DNA of 64,000 nt from contig NZ_CP053825.1 of NCBI RefSeq assembly GCF_013372105.1, forward strand, positions 930,001-994,000. Reading direction: 5' to 3'. The notes under the pieces are model-generated. The model ran no database searches. It worked only from the letters and a program-made list of their open reading frames with translations, and was not told the DNA's origin. Position numbers and translations under genes: made by a program. The stretch is from Campylobacter armoricus. GTDB taxonomy: Bacteria > Campylobacterota > Campylobacteria > Campylobacterales > Campylobacteraceae. Shown in pieces: positions 20,418-28,642 of the stretch (positions are counted from its first letter, which is position 1; each line of letters begins with the position of its first letter).

Positions 20418-22358
20418 ATGAAAGAATTATTCAATCAACTAAGTTATGGTTTAAACGCTGATGAAATTACCAACAAAAACAAGCAACTCATCAGAGAGTT
20501 ATTAACCTGTGATATTATTAAATTTTATAAAAATAAATACTACTTAAAAGATGGTTTTACTTTTGGTAAAATTGATATTTCAGCCAACGGAACAGGATTT
20601 TTAGAAAGTTTTGATCTTGCTTTTAAGCGTGATTTACTCATAGAAAATAAAAATTTAAAAGGGGCAAACTATGCTGATATAGTTGTGGCAAAACTACTCC
20701 CTATTAAAAAAAAGCGTCCAAGTGCAAAGGTAGTTTTAATACTCAAAAGAGCTCATGAAACTTCTTTGGTTATGACTAAAAAATACGGCGAAGCTATACT
20801 TGGAATTAATATACAAACAGGTTTAACATGCGCTTTAAAAGCTTCTCAAAAATCCTTAAAAACTCTACCTTTGGGAACTATTTTGAAAATAGAAAATCAT
20901 GACAATAATATCACTGAAGTTATAGGGCATATTGATAATGATTTTGTAGATGAAAAAATTTCTTTAGCACTTTTTAATAAAAATGCTATTTTTGATACCT
21001 TATGTGAAAACGAAGCAAGTGCTTATGGAGATAAAGTTGATGCAAGTATGTATCCTCATAGAAAAGATCTTAGAAATTTAAGTTTTTGCACTATTGATCC
21101 AGTTGATGCAAAAGATTTTGATGATGCAATTTATTATGATAAAAACGAACATGCCATCTATATAGCTATAGCTGATGTCAGTGCTTATGTACATGCTTAT
21201 AGTGCTATTGATAAAGAAGCAAGATCAAGAGGGTTTTCAATTTATTTTCCTCATATTGCTATACCTATGTTGCCAAGAGCTTTAAGTGAAAATATTTGCT
21301 CACTTAAACCTAATGAAGATAGGTTAGCATTTTGTTTTAAAATAAATTTAGATAAAAACAATGAAGTAATTAAAGAAGAGCTTTTTGAAGCTATCATTAA
21401 TTCAAAACGCCGTTTTAATTATGATGAAGTTGATGAGTATTTACAAACGCAAGAAGATTTAGGTGTGATTAATTGGCTTTATGAAGTTTTTAAAATCACT
21501 CAAAATTTACGAAAAAAACGATTAAAAAATGCTTGTGAGTTTAAAACCCAAGAGCTAAGAATGACTTTAGATGAAAATAACAAGCTTATTAAAACACGCC
21601 TTGAAAGTGATACAGCTTCGCATAATTTAATCGAAGATTGTATGCTTTTAGCAAATAAAGCTGCAGCCAAACTTATAGATATAGGAATTTTTAGAAACCA
21701 TTTAAGCCCTGATTATAAAAAAATAGATCAATTATTGGCTGATCTTTCAACACTTAGTATAGATATTAATCCTAAAAATAATGCCATAGAATTATTTAAA
21801 GATATTCAAGCTTTAGCAAATGAATTAAACATAAGAGAAGAAGTAGATAAACTCATCATCAAAGCTCAAAAAAAGGCAGAATACTCTAGCGAAAACGCGG
21901 GACATTTTGGCTTAGGTTTTGACAAATATACACATTTTACAAGTCCTATAAGAAGATATTCTGATCTTATTTTGCACAGACTTTTAAAAGCTAAAATCAA
22001 TAATGATGAAAAAATGTTTAATTATTTGCTTTTAAATATACAAAGTACTTGCGAGGAATTAAGCTTACTAGAAAGAGAAGCAGATAAAGTCGCTTGGGAT
22101 TTTATGGATAGAAAATTTGCAAGATGGGCAAAACACAATATAGGAAAAAGATTTAAAGCTTTAGTAGTTGAAAATCAAAACTTATTACAAGTAAAATTAA
22201 ATGATGACATCAAAGGAGCTTTGATTACCATTATAGATTCAAGGGCAAATTTATTAGAAAATGTGGAAATAGAAATTACTGAAGTGGATATTGTTGGTGC
22301 TAAAATTTTTGGCAAAATCACCAAGCATTTTAGTTTAGAAAGTATTAAAAATGTATAA
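20418..22358 (+). CDS. rnr: Ribonuclease R (RNB family exoribonuclease)
   Basis: Processive 3'-5' exoribonuclease that degrades structured RNA. The 646-aa protein has an N-terminal cold-shock-like region and the RNB catalytic core with CTIDPVDAKDFDDAIYYD (~220-237), whose aspartates bind metal. It continues with VSAYVHAYSAIDKEARSRG, FPHIAIPMLPRALSENICSL and HFTSPIRRYSDLILHRLL. The C-terminal S1-like end is short. It is smaller than E. coli RNase R (813 aa), as is typical for epsilon-type bacteria. It overlaps holA by 8 bases. Confidence 0.95.
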   Translation: MKELFNQLSYGLNADEITNKNKQLIRELLTCDIIKFYKNKYYLKDGFTFGKIDISANGTGFLESFDLAFKRDLLIENKNLKGANYADIVVAKLLPIKKKRPSAKVVLILKRAHETSLVMTKKYGEAILGINIQTGLTCALKASQKSLKTLPLGTILKIENHDNNITEVIGHIDNDFVDEKISLALFNKNAIFDTLCENEASAYGDKVDASMYPHRKDLRNLSFCTIDPVDAKDFDDAIYYDKNEHAIYIAIADVSAYVHAYSAIDKEARSRGFSIYFPHIAIPMLPRALSENICSLKPNEDRLAFCFKINLDKNNEVIKEELFEAIINSKRRFNYDEVDEYLQTQEDLGVINWLYEVFKITQNLRKKRLKNACEFKTQELRMTLDENNKLIKTRLESDTASHNLIEDCMLLANKAAAKLIDIGIFRNHLSPDYKKIDQLLADLSTLSIDINPKNNAIELFKDIQALANELNIREEVDKLIIKAQKKAEYSSENAGHFGLGFDKYTHFTSPIRRYSDLILHRLLKAKINNDEKMFNYLLLNIQSTCEELSLLEREADKVAWDFMDRKFARWAKHNIGKRFKALVVENQNLLQVKLNDDIKGALITIIDSRANLLENVEIEITEVDIVGAKIFGKITKHFSLESIKNV

Positions 22359-23316
22359 AAACCAACTCCAAAGCTTGCTTAATAATAATAATTTTCCTAA
22401 TTTTTTCCTACTTTATGGAGCAGATAATTTTCAGATAGAGCTTTATGCTAAATTTATCAAAGATAAATATCCTTTTGAAGAAAGTTTAAAATTTTATTTT
22501 GAAGAATATGATTTTAAACAAGCATATGATTATTTATCCAGTGCTTCATTATTTAGCGAAAAAAAACTACTAGAAATCAAAACTCAAAAGAAAATTCCAA
22601 GCAAAGAACTCAAACAACTTGTCCAACTTTGTCAAAATTCGCAAGATAATTATTTTTTACTTGAAATTTATGATGAAAACTCTAAACAAAGTGAATCTGA
22701 GAAAATTTTTGGTAATAATTTTTGTAGATTTTATAAAGTAAATTCAGCTAAAGAAGGTATGGAACTACTAGCTTTAAAAGCTAAGGAACTCAATATCAAC
22801 ATTACTCAAAATGCTCTTTATGCTCTTTTTTATAATTTTAATGAAAATTTATATTTAGCAGCCAATGAATTAAATAAATTTAGTGGATTAAATATTGATG
22901 AAAAAATTATCCAAGAGCATTGCTATAGTTTAAGCACTATTAGCTTTGAAAACTTTTTTGATAAATTAATGCAAAAAAAAGATTTAAGAAATGAACTTGA
23001 AAATATTTTAGAAAATTACAACGAAATAGCATTAATTAATGCCCTATATGCAAATTTTTCTAGGCTTTTTAAAATCGCTTTATATGTTAAAATTTATGGA
23101 AATTTAGATTTAAAAGAAATTTTAGGCTACACCCCGCCTATTTCTGTGGCACAAAATCTTCAAAAACAAGCTCTTATAGTCAAAATATCACAATATAAAA
23201 GCATCTTTTTAACACTTTGTAATTGTGAATATGAATTAAAAAAGAACTCTAAAATAGAAAAAAAAGAATTTTTAATTGCAACACTTTTGCAACTTAGTTC
23301 TATATTAAAAAGTTAA
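22351..23316 (+). CDS. holA: DNA polymerase III, delta subunit
   Basis: HolA is the wrench subunit of the clamp loader that opens the beta clamp. The 321-aa protein shows the weak but characteristic pattern: FFLLYGADNFQIELYAKFI at the start, the SLFSEKKLLEIKT strand, LLEIYDEN, then a helical middle with ALYALFYNFNENLYLAANELNKFS, and a C-terminal helical bundle. Its position directly after rnr is the same as I recall for C. jejuni. It starts within the last codons of rnr, so the two are coupled. Confidence 0.87.
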   Translation: MYKNQLQSLLNNNNFPNFFLLYGADNFQIELYAKFIKDKYPFEESLKFYFEEYDFKQAYDYLSSASLFSEKKLLEIKTQKKIPSKELKQLVQLCQNSQDNYFLLEIYDENSKQSESEKIFGNNFCRFYKVNSAKEGMELLALKAKELNINITQNALYALFYNFNENLYLAANELNKFSGLNIDEKIIQEHCYSLSTISFENFFDKLMQKKDLRNELENILENYNEIALINALYANFSRLFKIALYVKIYGNLDLKEILGYTPPISVAQNLQKQALIVKISQYKSIFLTLCNCEYELKKNSKIEKKEFLIATLLQLSSILKS

Positions 23317-23343
23317 ATTAAGAAAACTTATGATAAAATAAAA

Positions 23344-23383
23344 TTTGCATTTTATGCAAAATCCTTGCCTAAAAATTTTAGGC
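23344..23383 (+). promoter_or_regulatory. Two tandem hairpins in the rpsF-ssb-rpsR leader
   Basis: TTTGCAT-TTT-ATGCAAA (23344-23360) and GCCTAAA-AAT-TTTAGGC (23367-23383) are perfect small hairpins between a likely -10 (TATGAT, 23329-23334) and the rpsF ribosome site AAGGAG (about 23395-23400). They may be a leader structure for autoregulation or a terminator for holA. The conserved S6:S18-binding motif known from other bacteria is not obvious. Confidence 0.5.
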
Positions 23384-23408
23384 TTTATATCCACAAGGAG
23401 AAAACTTA

Positions 23409-23783
23409 ATGAGACATTATGAAGTTTTATTCATATTAAAACCAACACTTACAGAAGAAGAAGTAAGTGCTAAGTTGGAATTCGTAAAAGAAGTCCTTAC
23501 AAAAAATGGTGCACAAATTGAAAGTGTAGTTCCAATGGGAACAAGAAAACTTGCGTATAAAATTAAAAAATACGAAAGAGGAACTTATTTTGTGATTTAT
23601 TTTAAAGCTCCTACAAATTTAATAGCAGAGCTTGAAAGGGTATTAAGAATCACTGAAGAAGTAATTAGATTTTTAATTGTAAAATATGAAAATAAAAAAG
23701 AAATCATTGCCTGGGAAAAATTAAGCAAAGGTATCAAACAAAATAAAAAAGAAATCAAAGCTAGTGAAAGCACAGAAGGCTGA
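23409..23783 (+). CDS. rpsF: 30S ribosomal protein S6
   Basis: S6 pairs with S18 on the platform of the small subunit. The 124-aa protein begins [19 protein letters not shown] and continues with [24 protein letters not shown] and [21 protein letters not shown], all typical. A Lys-rich tail ([18 protein letters not shown]) follows. It is first in the rpsF-ssb-rpsR operon, 2 bases before ssb, with a structured leader upstream. Confidence 0.98.
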   Translation: MRHYEVLFILKPTLTEEEVSAKLEFVKEVLTKNGAQIESVVPMGTRKLAYKIKKYERGTYFVIYFKAPTNLIAELERVLRITEEVIRFLIVKYENKKEIIAWEKLSKGIKQNKKEIKASESTEG

Positions 23784-23785
23784 TA

Positions 23786-24313
23786 ATGTTTAACAAAGTC
23801 GTTTTAGTAGGTAATCTTACAAGGGACATAGAGATGCGTTATGCTCCATCAGGTAGTGCAATAGGCTCTTCTGCTATAGCAGTAACAAGAAGATTTAGTG
23901 CAAACACAGGAGAAAAAAGAGAAGAAACCTGCTTTATCGACATTAGTTTTTTTGGTAGAACAGCAGAAATTGCAAATCAATACCTTGGAAAAGGTAGTAA
24001 AATACTGATCGAAGGTCGTCTAAGATTTGAGCAATGGACTGACCAAAATGGACAAAATAGATCAAAACATAGTGTTCAAGTTGAAAATTTAGAAATGCTA
24101 GGTTCAGCCATACAAAATAATCAGCAAAATAATTTTGACAATCAAAATTATGGTTATGGCCAAAATTTTAACCAACAACAAAGTTTTGATCCTTATACTC
24201 AAGTACAAACTAAAACAAATTCATCAAATACATATCAAAACACTCAAAAAGATGCACCTTTGAAAGAAATTGATATAGATAAATATGATGATGATACAGA
24301 ATTACCATTTTAA
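23786..24313 (+). CDS. ssb: Single-stranded DNA-binding protein
   Basis: SSB coats single-stranded DNA in replication, repair and recombination. The 175-aa protein has an N-terminal OB fold ([18 protein letters not shown] ... [30 protein letters not shown] in pieces, ending [11 protein letters not shown]). A Gln/Asn-rich linker follows from about residue 110 to 155, and the acidic partner-binding tip is DDDTELPF, close to the E. coli DDDIPF. The tail shows that it can recruit DNA metabolism proteins. It is located between rpsF and rpsR as in many bacteria. Confidence 0.98.
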   Translation: MFNKVVLVGNLTRDIEMRYAPSGSAIGSSAIAVTRRFSANTGEKREETCFIDISFFGRTAEIANQYLGKGSKILIEGRLRFEQWTDQNGQNRSKHSVQVENLEMLGSAIQNNQQNNFDNQNYGYGQNFNQQQSFDPYTQVQTKTNSSNTYQNTQKDAPLKEIDIDKYDDDTELPF

Positions 24314-24324
24314 AGGAAAATATC

Positions 24325-24585
24325 ATGGCAGAAAAAAGAAAATACTCACGCAAATATTGTAAATATACTGAAGCTAAAGTAGATTTTATTGATTATAAAG
24401 ATACGGCATTATTAAAACATGCTTTATCGGAAAGATTTAAAATCATGCCACGCCGTTTAACAGGCACTAGTAAAAAACACCAAGAAATGGTGGAAGTCGC
24501 TATTAAAAGAGCTAGACATGTAGCACTTATCCCTTACATAGTGGATAGAAAAGAAGTTGTTACTAATCCTTTTGAAGGACTATAA
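24325..24585 (+). CDS. rpsR: 30S ribosomal protein S18
   Basis: S18 binds S6 and 16S rRNA in the small-subunit platform. The 86-aa protein has the core [32 protein letters not shown] (the IDYKD and RRLTG pieces are diagnostic) and [10 protein letters not shown]. The N-terminus is [15 protein letters not shown], with Cys at residue 12 only, so the zinc-binding cysteine set found in some homologues is not complete. It is the last gene of the operon, followed by a hairpin. Confidence 0.98.
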   Translation: MAEKRKYSRKYCKYTEAKVDFIDYKDTALLKHALSERFKIMPRRLTGTSKKHQEMVEVAIKRARHVALIPYIVDRKEVVTNPFEGL

Positions 24586-24594
24586 CTTAAATTC

Positions 24595-24617
24595 TCCCAA
24601 GCTACAAAAGCTTGGGA
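24595..24617 (+). terminator. Hairpin after rpsR
   Basis: TCCCAAGCT-ACAAA-AGCTTGGGA is a perfect 9-bp stem starting 10 bases after the rpsR stop. What follows is A-rich, not T-rich, so it may be a processing or stabilising hairpin rather than a strong terminator. It lies just before the MarC gene. Confidence 0.65.
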
Positions 24618-24636
24618 AAAATAAAAAGGTTGTTTT

Positions 24637-25278
24637 ATGTTTTCAGATATAGAGTCTGAAATTTATATTATATTACTTGCTTCTGTTGCTATTATAGCAG
24701 TGCTTAACCCTTTTGGTAACCTTCCTCAATTTTTAGCTATGACAGAAGGTTTAGATGCTGATAAAAGAAAAAAGCTTTTTAGAAATATCATATATACAGC
24801 CTTTAGTATAGTTTTAGTATTTTTGCTTACCGGTCCTTTTATAATGAAATATTTGTTTAAAATAGATATTAATGATTTAAGAGTGGCTGGTGGTTTGATT
24901 TTAATTATTATGAGTACTAAAAACCTACTTTTTACTCCATCAAGCAGTCAATTTCAACATTATCAAGATTTATCTCACAAAGAATTATTAAAAAAAAGTA
25001 TAGTTCCTATGGCTTTTCCTATGTTGGTAGGTCCTGGAACATTATCAACTATAGTGGTAATTTCAGAAGATCAAAATTTAGGTATAGCCATAGCTTCTGT
25101 ATTACTTACATTTGCTTTTATATTTGTTTTATTTCATTTTTCAGCTACAATTGAAAAAGTTATAGGCAAACTTGTTCTTTATGTATTCTCTCGTATTGCT
25201 TTGGTATTTATTATGGCTATGGGAGTAAAAATGATAGCTATTGGAATTCAAACATATATTCAATCAAATTTAGGATAA
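24637..25278 (+). CDS. MarC family integral membrane protein
   Basis: This 213-aa protein has six predicted membrane segments in the MarC/UPF0056 pattern. Conserved stretches are AIIAVLNPFGNLPQFLAMTEG (first segment and loop), the second-half repeat VPMAFPMLVGPGTLSTIVVIS and the C-terminal RIALVFIMAMGVKMIAIGIQTYI. The physiological role of the family is not known; MarC was once thought to affect multiple resistance, but that was withdrawn. Its 3' end overlaps the converging pseudopilin-cluster gene by 19 bases, so the two genes read through each other's tails. Confidence 0.9.
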   Translation: MFSDIESEIYIILLASVAIIAVLNPFGNLPQFLAMTEGLDADKRKKLFRNIIYTAFSIVLVFLLTGPFIMKYLFKIDINDLRVAGGLILIIMSTKNLLFTPSSSQFQHYQDLSHKELLKKSIVPMAFPMLVGPGTLSTIVVISEDQNLGIAIASVLLTFAFIFVLFHFSATIEKVIGKLVLYVFSRIALVFIMAMGVKMIAIGIQTYIQSNLG

Positions 25279-25682
25279 ATAAAAAAACTCTTTTGTAGAA
25301 ATACTTCTTCATTAACATTTGTATTATCATTTATCAATACACTCACATTTACAGCAACTATAGATAATGCATTATCGTAATTTTTTACAAAACTATTATT
25401 CTTACATTCTCCCAAAGGATACATATAATCCATTTTAATTTTTGCTTTATTAAACTCAAAATAAACATCTTCTATACACTCTTTACCTTCTAAAAATGCA
25501 TTATATAAAAAATATTTTGATAGCTCTTTAGAATCATAAAGTAAAATTTTACCTTGAGTGTAAAGAGTTAAATCTTTCATTATTCTATGTGGATAAGAAG
25601 AAATTTTTATAATAAACAATAATGCAAATGAAACAAACAATACAAAGAAAATTGTATAAATCATAGCAAAAGATTTTTTCAT
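25260..25682 (-). CDS. Hypothetical membrane-anchored protein in the pseudopilin cluster
   Basis: This 140-aa protein of unknown function has one N-terminal membrane helix (MIYTIFFVLFVSFALLFIIKI) followed by a periplasmic domain with two Cys (KECIED, GECKNN). I place the start at the ATG (25682) that overlaps the previous stop as ATGA; a GTG four codons upstream is less likely. The N-terminus MKKSFAMIYT resembles a prepilin leader but lacks the Glu at +5, as do some minor components. Position directly after two pseudopilin genes suggests a role in the same DNA-uptake or secretion pseudopilus; that is inference. Confidence 0.72.
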   Translation of the reverse strand: MKKSFAMIYTIFFVLFVSFALLFIIKISSYPHRIMKDLTLYTQGKILLYDSKELSKYFLYNAFLEGKECIEDVYFEFNKAKIKMDYMYPLGECKNNSFVKNYDNALSIVAVNVSVLINDNTNVNEEVFLQKSFFIYPKFD

Positions 25683-26410
25683 TTGAACATCCACTTAATC
25701 AAACATTCATTGTTGCTTTTTTCACAAAGTTTAATGCTATATATATTATTTTCTTTATTAATTTCAATTTTAGAAATATCTTTCATTAATAAAAAATCTT
25801 TTTTATAATGATTTAGATCGCTTATTTGTATGTAGATATTTTCATTTTTGAAGTATATTTTCACATAGGCATAAAGAGCTCTATAAAAACCAGTAAAATT
25901 TTCCCCATCGCTAAAATAAAACACCTCTTTGTCGTTTGCAATAATTTTATATACTTTAGACTCTTTGGGATTATAAATATAAAAATAATCACTAGGATAT
26001 ATTTTTTGTTTTTTTTCACTATACATATCTTTGTAGTTACTAAAAATACCTTGAGATATTCCATTTTCTATAAAATAAAAATTACTTTTAGGACTAAAAA
26101 ATTTTCCATTATCTTCTAAAATTACTCCACTAAAATTAAACTTTTTCAAAGAAATATCAAAGAAAATATCATCATCTGCATTCATATAACACTCAAAAGA
26201 ATTATTAGAATATTTTAAATCAATACACGATTCAAATATTTTTTCCATACTGAGCAAAGCATAATTTAAATCAAAAAAAGTATTATTTGATTTTTTTATA
26301 TTAAAAGTATATTTATAAATTTGAGTAGATGGAACACTTAAAATTACAAATAATATACCTAATATTATAAGACTTAATACAAATTCCAATAGACTAAAAG
26401 CTTGTTTCAC
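25679..26410 (-). CDS. Pseudopilin-like protein with prepilin signal
   Basis: The N-terminus MKQAFSLLEFVLSLIILGIL is a type IV prepilin leader: a short basic peptide, cleavage site, Phe, Glu at +5 and a long hydrophobic helix. The rest (243 aa in all) is a large periplasmic domain with several Cys (for example FESCIDLKY, SFECYMN, LCEKSNNECLIK). The residue before the cleavage site is Ala rather than Gly. It overlaps the CtsT-like gene upstream by 17 bases. It is probably a minor pseudopilin processed by the prepilin peptidase, whose gene is also in this window (44024-44770). Confidence 0.8.
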   Translation of the reverse strand: MKQAFSLLEFVLSLIILGILFVILSVPSTQIYKYTFNIKKSNNTFFDLNYALLSMEKIFESCIDLKYSNNSFECYMNADDDIFFDISLKKFNFSGVILEDNGKFFSPKSNFYFIENGISQGIFSNYKDMYSEKKQKIYPSDYFYIYNPKESKVYKIIANDKEVFYFSDGENFTGFYRALYAYVKIYFKNENIYIQISDLNHYKKDFLLMKDISKIEINKENNIYSIKLCEKSNNECLIKWMFK

Positions 26411-26690
26411 TGCTAAATGCTTTTTTATAAGTTAAATCTTTAGGTTGTAAGGATTTTAAGTTAAAATCCTTGCTAGAATATTCTAACAAAATATATCCAT
26501 TAACTTTGAAATCTCTTTTTTTGTAGTGGATATTTTTACCAATTAGCTCTTTTTCCTCTTCAAACAATCTTTGATTTAAATTTATATTTTTTTGAGAAGA
26601 ATTTATAAAAATTAAATAATAAAATCCAAAAACAAAAGATAAAATCACTATACAAAAAGCAAGCTCTAGGAGACTAAAAGCTTGCTTCAT
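26394..26690 (-). CDS. ctsT: Pseudopilin-like transformation protein, CtsT-like
   Basis: This 98-aa protein begins MKQAFSLLELAFCIVILSFV, a prepilin leader identical through the first nine residues to that of the next gene. It sits directly after proC and fliW. From memory this is the position of C. jejuni ctsT (Cj1077), needed for natural transformation; I infer the symbol from position, size and leader. The mature part is short and highly charged. It overlaps proC by 4 bases. Confidence 0.7.
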   Translation of the reverse strand: MKQAFSLLELAFCIVILSFVFGFYYLIFINSSQKNINLNQRLFEEEKELIGKNIHYKKRDFKVNGYILLEYSSKDFNLKSLQPKDLTYKKAFSSETSF

Positions 26691-27415
26691 TTTCTCATAC
26701 TTGCTTCAAAAGCTTCGAAAAAGACACCTCTTAAAGCTCTTTTTTCTAAAGCCTCGATTCCTTTTATAGTCACTCCTGCTGGAGAACAAATTTTTTCTTT
26801 CATGATAGCTGGATGGATATGAGTAAATATCGCGGAAAAACTTTCAAATGTCGATTTTGTCAAGCTGTAACTTAAATCATTTTTAAGTCCATTCCTAACA
26901 CCTGCATTTGCTAGGCTTTCTGCTACTATAGCTAAAAATGCTGGAACACAACCGCTTAAAACCATAGCAATATCAAATTCTTTTTCATTTTGAAGCAAAA
27001 AAGATTTACCAAAAGTATTTATAATTGATAAAATTTCATCTTTAAAAATACTTTTTTCCATTAAATAAGGAGTTGTAGAAGCTTTAAATTCTGCTGCAAT
27101 ATTTGGCATAATTTTTACATAATTTTGTGCTTTAATACAATGCAACTGCTCAAAAGTAGTATTTGCTAAAACAGAAATAACAAATCTAGCTTTACCTTTT
27201 AATTTATTAGCTACTTCATTTAACGCATAAGGTTTAAAAGCTAAAATAATATTTTTATCTTCTAAATTAAAATTATCATAAGATATAATTTTAAAATTCA
27301 AACAACTAGCTTTTTTTATATCTCTAGCCACAATAATTATTTTATATTTATCTTCCAAGCCTTTAGCTATAGCTTTTGCCATAGCACCATTTCCTAAAAT
27401 ATAAATTTCAGACAT
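26687..27415 (-). CDS. proC: Pyrroline-5-carboxylate reductase
   Basis: ProC performs the last step of proline synthesis, NAD(P)H reduction of pyrroline-5-carboxylate. The 242-aa protein starts IYILGNGAMAKAIAKGL (dinucleotide fold), then VKIMPNIAAEFKASTTPYL (family motif), VLSGCVPAFLAIVAESLANAGVRNGL, and the C-terminal signature CSPAGVTIKGIEALEKRALR. It is slightly shorter than E. coli ProC (269 aa). It shares a one-base overlap with fliW and a four-base overlap with the pseudopilin gene. Confidence 0.94.
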   Translation of the reverse strand: MSEIYILGNGAMAKAIAKGLEDKYKIIIVARDIKKASCLNFKIISYDNFNLEDKNIILAFKPYALNEVANKLKGKARFVISVLANTTFEQLHCIKAQNYVKIMPNIAAEFKASTTPYLMEKSIFKDEILSIINTFGKSFLLQNEKEFDIAMVLSGCVPAFLAIVAESLANAGVRNGLKNDLSYSLTKSTFESFSAIFTHIHPAIMKEKICSPAGVTIKGIEALEKRALRGVFFEAFEASMRK

Positions 27416-27810
27416 TATTTAGATTGCTTAATAAAAGCTGAAATTTTTTCAGATTGAAAATAATTAGGATATTTAGCTGTATCTAAAATCACTTGAACTA
27501 AAGAATTGTTATCATAATTCATTACAACCGGTGCTAAAAAATTTACAGTAGATTCCTCCAAAGGCTCATTTATTGCAACGATTGCATAAACACCAAAATT
27601 TGTTTTTTCATTTAAAGCTAATAATTCTTGATAATAATCAGGAACCTCAAAATCATAATCTGGACGAATCATATAAGGATCTATCATTACAAAAGAAAAA
27701 TCTTTTCCATCAAGACTTTTAAGCCTATAAAATACTTCATCAATCTTGTAAAAATTCATATTTTTTGTTTCTTCAAATCCTAATATAGGACATTTAACTT
27801 CTAAGTTCAT
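27415..27810 (-). CDS. fliW: Flagellar assembly factor FliW
   Basis: FliW binds flagellin in the cytoplasm and antagonises CsrA, linking flagellin level to translation. The 131-aa protein has the family pattern: [21 protein letters not shown], then [28 protein letters not shown] (here in shorter parts), and [26 protein letters not shown]. The length is normal. It heads the fliW-proC-pseudopilin gene string and is divergent from bamD-lon. Confidence 0.93.
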   Translation of the reverse strand: MNLEVKCPILGFEETKNMNFYKIDEVFYRLKSLDGKDFSFVMIDPYMIRPDYDFEVPDYYQELLALNEKTNFGVYAIVAINEPLEESTVNFLAPVVMNYDNNSLVQVILDTAKYPNYFQSEKISAFIKQSK

Positions 27811-27951
27811 TTTGCCTCCTAAAATCTATTGACTAAGAAATTACAACACAAAAAGCAAAATTAGTTCCAATTTTTGTCTTTTCTCTAATTAATACTTTTT
27901 AATTATAATTTTAGTTTTTAAAAATTAACAAATTCATAAACATAAAAACAT

Positions 27952-27972
27952 TATAATTATAAATTATATAAT
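27952..27972 (+). promoter_or_regulatory. Two candidate -10 boxes for bamD-lon
   Basis: TATAAT occurs at 27952-27957 and again at 27967-27972, 15 bases apart. The nearer one is only 16 bases before the bamD ATG, so the first is the likelier promoter. The ribosome site is AAGG at about 27977. The preceding 100 bases hold the divergent fliW promoter and no other feature. Confidence 0.5.
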
Positions 27973-27988
27973 TTTACAAGGTAGCATC

Positions 27989-28642
27989 ATGAAAAAACTT
28001 TTTATTTTTTCACTCATTATAGGTTTATTTTTAGGGGCTTGTAGTTCTAAAAAAACAGAAGATTTGTACAATCTAAGCTCTATGGAATGGTATCAACAAA
28101 TCATTAAAGATTTACAAGAAAAAAATTTAGAAGCAGCAGATAAACACTACACTTCTATGTCAGCTGAACATATAGCCGATCCTTTGCTAGAGCAAACTTT
28201 ACTTATTTTAGCTCAAGCTCACATTAGTGAAGAAGAATATGAAATGGCTAATTTTTATCTAGATGAATATTTAAACAAATTTGGCGATTCAAAAAATGTA
28301 GCCTATATAAGATATTTAAAAATTAAAGCCAAATTCGACTCTTTTGCTGTGCCAAATCGCAATCAAGCACTCATGCTTAACACCATAGAAGAGATAAAAG
28401 AATATAATCAAAATTATCCCAATGTCCAATATAAAGATTTAATAGATACCATGCTTACTAAATTTAATCTTGCTGTGTTTTATCTTGATACAAGCATAGC
28501 AGAACTATATAAAAAAAGAGATAGAGAAGAAAGTTATGAAATTTATAAGCAAAAAATAGAAAATTCTGATTTTAATAAAATTGATATGATAAGACCCGAA
28601 CTTCCATGGTATAGAAAAATATTTGAAGAAGGTATAATGTAA
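27989..28642 (+). CDS. bamD: Outer membrane assembly lipoprotein BamD
   Basis: BamD is the essential lipoprotein partner of BamA in outer membrane protein insertion. The 217-aa protein has a lipoprotein signal peptide ending LFLGACSS (acylated Cys18). It continues with helical TPR-like repeats: SMEWYQQIIKDLQEKNLEAAD, LLEQTLLILAQAHISEEEYEMANFYLDEYLNKFG and onward. The C-terminal region (YKKRDREESYEIYKQ) is polar. It overlaps lon by one base (TAATG). An older name for the family is ComL. Confidence 0.9.
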   Translation: MKKLFIFSLIIGLFLGACSSKKTEDLYNLSSMEWYQQIIKDLQEKNLEAADKHYTSMSAEHIADPLLEQTLLILAQAHISEEEYEMANFYLDEYLNKFGDSKNVAYIRYLKIKAKFDSFAVPNRNQALMLNTIEEIKEYNQNYPNVQYKDLIDTMLTKFNLAVFYLDTSIAELYKKRDREESYEIYKQKIENSDFNKIDMIRPELPWYRKIFEEGIM

